In this document: positions 4,623-5,171 of the stretch, piece by piece | How the letters are laid out: every line of letters starts with the position of its first letter | How positions within the stretch are numbered: position 1 is the stretch's first letter | Position numbers and translations under genes: made by a program | Source: CALBPI01 sp039187375 | Lineage (GTDB): Bacteria; Pseudomonadota; Gammaproteobacteria; Steroidobacterales; Woeseiaceae | DNA length: 5,171 nucleotides | Direction: 5' to 3' | NCBI GenBank assembly: GCA_039187375.1 | Contig: JBCCZN010000191.1 | Coordinates: 1-5,171, forward strand | Notes under the pieces: model-generated | Told to the model about the DNA's origin: nothing | What the model saw: only the letters and a program-made list of their open reading frames with translations | Databases searched by the model: none

Positions 4623-5171
4623 CTAGCGTTCGCGGCGACCGCTGCTGCGTTGATTCGAGCGGGAGCTGCGTTGGCTCGATCGATTGCTACTTCTCGATTG
4701 GCGCCGCGCCGGTGCGCGACTTCGAGGTCGGCTCTGACGTTGCGGTGCCGCACGCTCGCGTGGTCGACTCTGACGTTGCGGTGCCGCACGCTCGCGTGGT
4801 CGACTCTGACGCGGTTGCGTGGTGCGCGCGCGTTCGCGAGTCTGACGCTGCGGTGTCGCACGTTGCTGCTGGCGTGGCTGCGTCGTGCGGACAGAGCGCT
4901 GCCTGTCGCTGCGCGCAGCGCGCTGCTGGGCCGCGGTGCTGTTCGCAGGTCGATTGGTGCGTGTGCGAGTCGTGGTACGTGACGTGATGACGGTGCGAGC
5001 CTCGCGCTCCTGGCGCGCCTCGGTGTTGCGCCGGTTGTTGAGCGTGCGCTGCTTGATAGGTACTTGTCGGGCCTGTCGATTGTCTCGCTTGATCACATTG
5101 CCGCGAGTGGAATTGCGATCGACGCGGGTACGATTGGTTGTGTTCGCACGACTGTTGCGATTAACGCCGTC
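4623..5171 (-). CDS. Arg/Ser/Gln-rich low-complexity protein, C-terminal part (runs off window)
   Basis: The frame is open from the right edge to a TAG at 4623-4625, giving 182 visible residues. The start lies outside the window, because the 25 codons before the first in-window GTG (5096) have no stop and the same composition. The protein is extremely basic and almost without hydrophobic segments. It has an Asn/Arg/Thr-rich part (VNRNSR, TTNRTRVDRN), a Thr/Arg run (TTTRTRTNR), repeated blocks of about 12 residues resembling RQSRPRERAAPQ, and a final Ser/Arg tail (SSNRSSQRSSRSNQRSS) ending GRRER. No domain is recognisable. It resembles the disordered tail of a larger secreted or nucleic-acid-associated protein. 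A DUF3300-like C-terminus, which can be Asn/Arg-rich, is one untested possibility. The tRNA-Arg follows 40 bp after the stop. Confidence 0.65.
   Translation of the reverse strand, partial: DGVNRNSRANTTNRTRVDRNSTRGNVIKRDNRQARQVPIKQRTLNNRRNTEARQEREARTVITSRTTTRTRTNRPANSTAAQQRAARSDRQRSVRTTQPRQQQRATPQRQTRERARTTQPRQSRPRERAAPQRQSRPRERAAPQRQSRPRSRAPARRQSRSSNRSSQRSSRSNQRSSGRRER
4733..4876 (-). repeat. 36-bp in-frame minisatellite in the Arg-rich gene
   Basis: Two 36-bp units (4733-4768 and 4769-4804) are identical base for base. Two further blocks in the same phase follow: 4805-4840 is strongly diverged, sharing only the first few bases with the unit, and 4841-4876 matches the unit at 20 of its first 22 positions. 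The period of 12 codons keeps the frame and encodes the RQSRPRERAAPQ-type blocks. Perfect identity of the central pair suggests recent duplication by slippage or recombination. Confidence 0.85.

Noticed and set aside
4508..4987. 159-residue plus-strand frame opening with MRPAGFEPAAFGL
   Set aside because: Its start is antisense to the tRNA-Arg, a common source of false proteins, and the rest is antisense to the Arg-rich gene. Its repeats mirror the 36-bp minisatellite.

Overview
The window looks like chromosomal DNA from a proteobacterium, most likely a gammaproteobacterium. This rests on moderately high GC, tightly packed genes, an LGGC lipoprotein signal, a PhoD with a Tat-like leader, and a bacterial tRNA-Arg with a sigma70-type promoter. 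The species cannot be named from the sequence alone.

Layout. (1) 22-675 (+): a membrane-anchored histidine phosphatase whose true start may lie left of the window. (2) 684-1978 (-): a compact three-gene unit read right to left, made of a small lipoprotein, a GNAT acetyltransferase (ATGA overlap) and a BCP/PrxQ-type peroxiredoxin (6-bp gap). It converges on the phosphatase, with 8 bp between the stop codons. (3) 1979-2117: a divergent intergenic region. (4) 2118-4251 (+): a secreted PhoD-family alkaline phosphatase/phosphodiesterase overlapping by 8 bp an unrecognised multi-pass membrane protein. (5) 4259-4506: two copies of a 123-bp direct repeat. (6) 4509-4582 (-): tRNA-Arg(CCU) with its own promoter at 4591-4619. 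(7) 4623-5171 (-): the C-terminal part of a very Arg/Ser/Gln-rich protein running off the right edge and containing 36-bp tandem repeats.

The most interesting part is the tRNA-Arg and the array behind it. Each 123-bp unit begins with a copy of the last 15 nt of the tRNA plus CC, in exact register (4261, 4384, then the tRNA at 4507). The array lies directly downstream of the tRNA in the direction of tRNA transcription. This resembles the rtT repeats after tRNA-Tyr at E. coli tyrT, where each repeat also carries the tRNA 3' end. Both downstream copies spell the 3' end as A-CCA, but the functional tRNA reads A-CCC, so the tRNA needs CCA added after transcription. The units can also be read as 121-bp elements with 8-bp inverted ends separated by AA, a MITE-like alternative.

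The protein genes otherwise look like ordinary housekeeping or envelope functions: peroxide detoxification, small-molecule acetylation and phosphate ester hydrolysis. No phage, CRISPR or toxin-antitoxin signature is visible.
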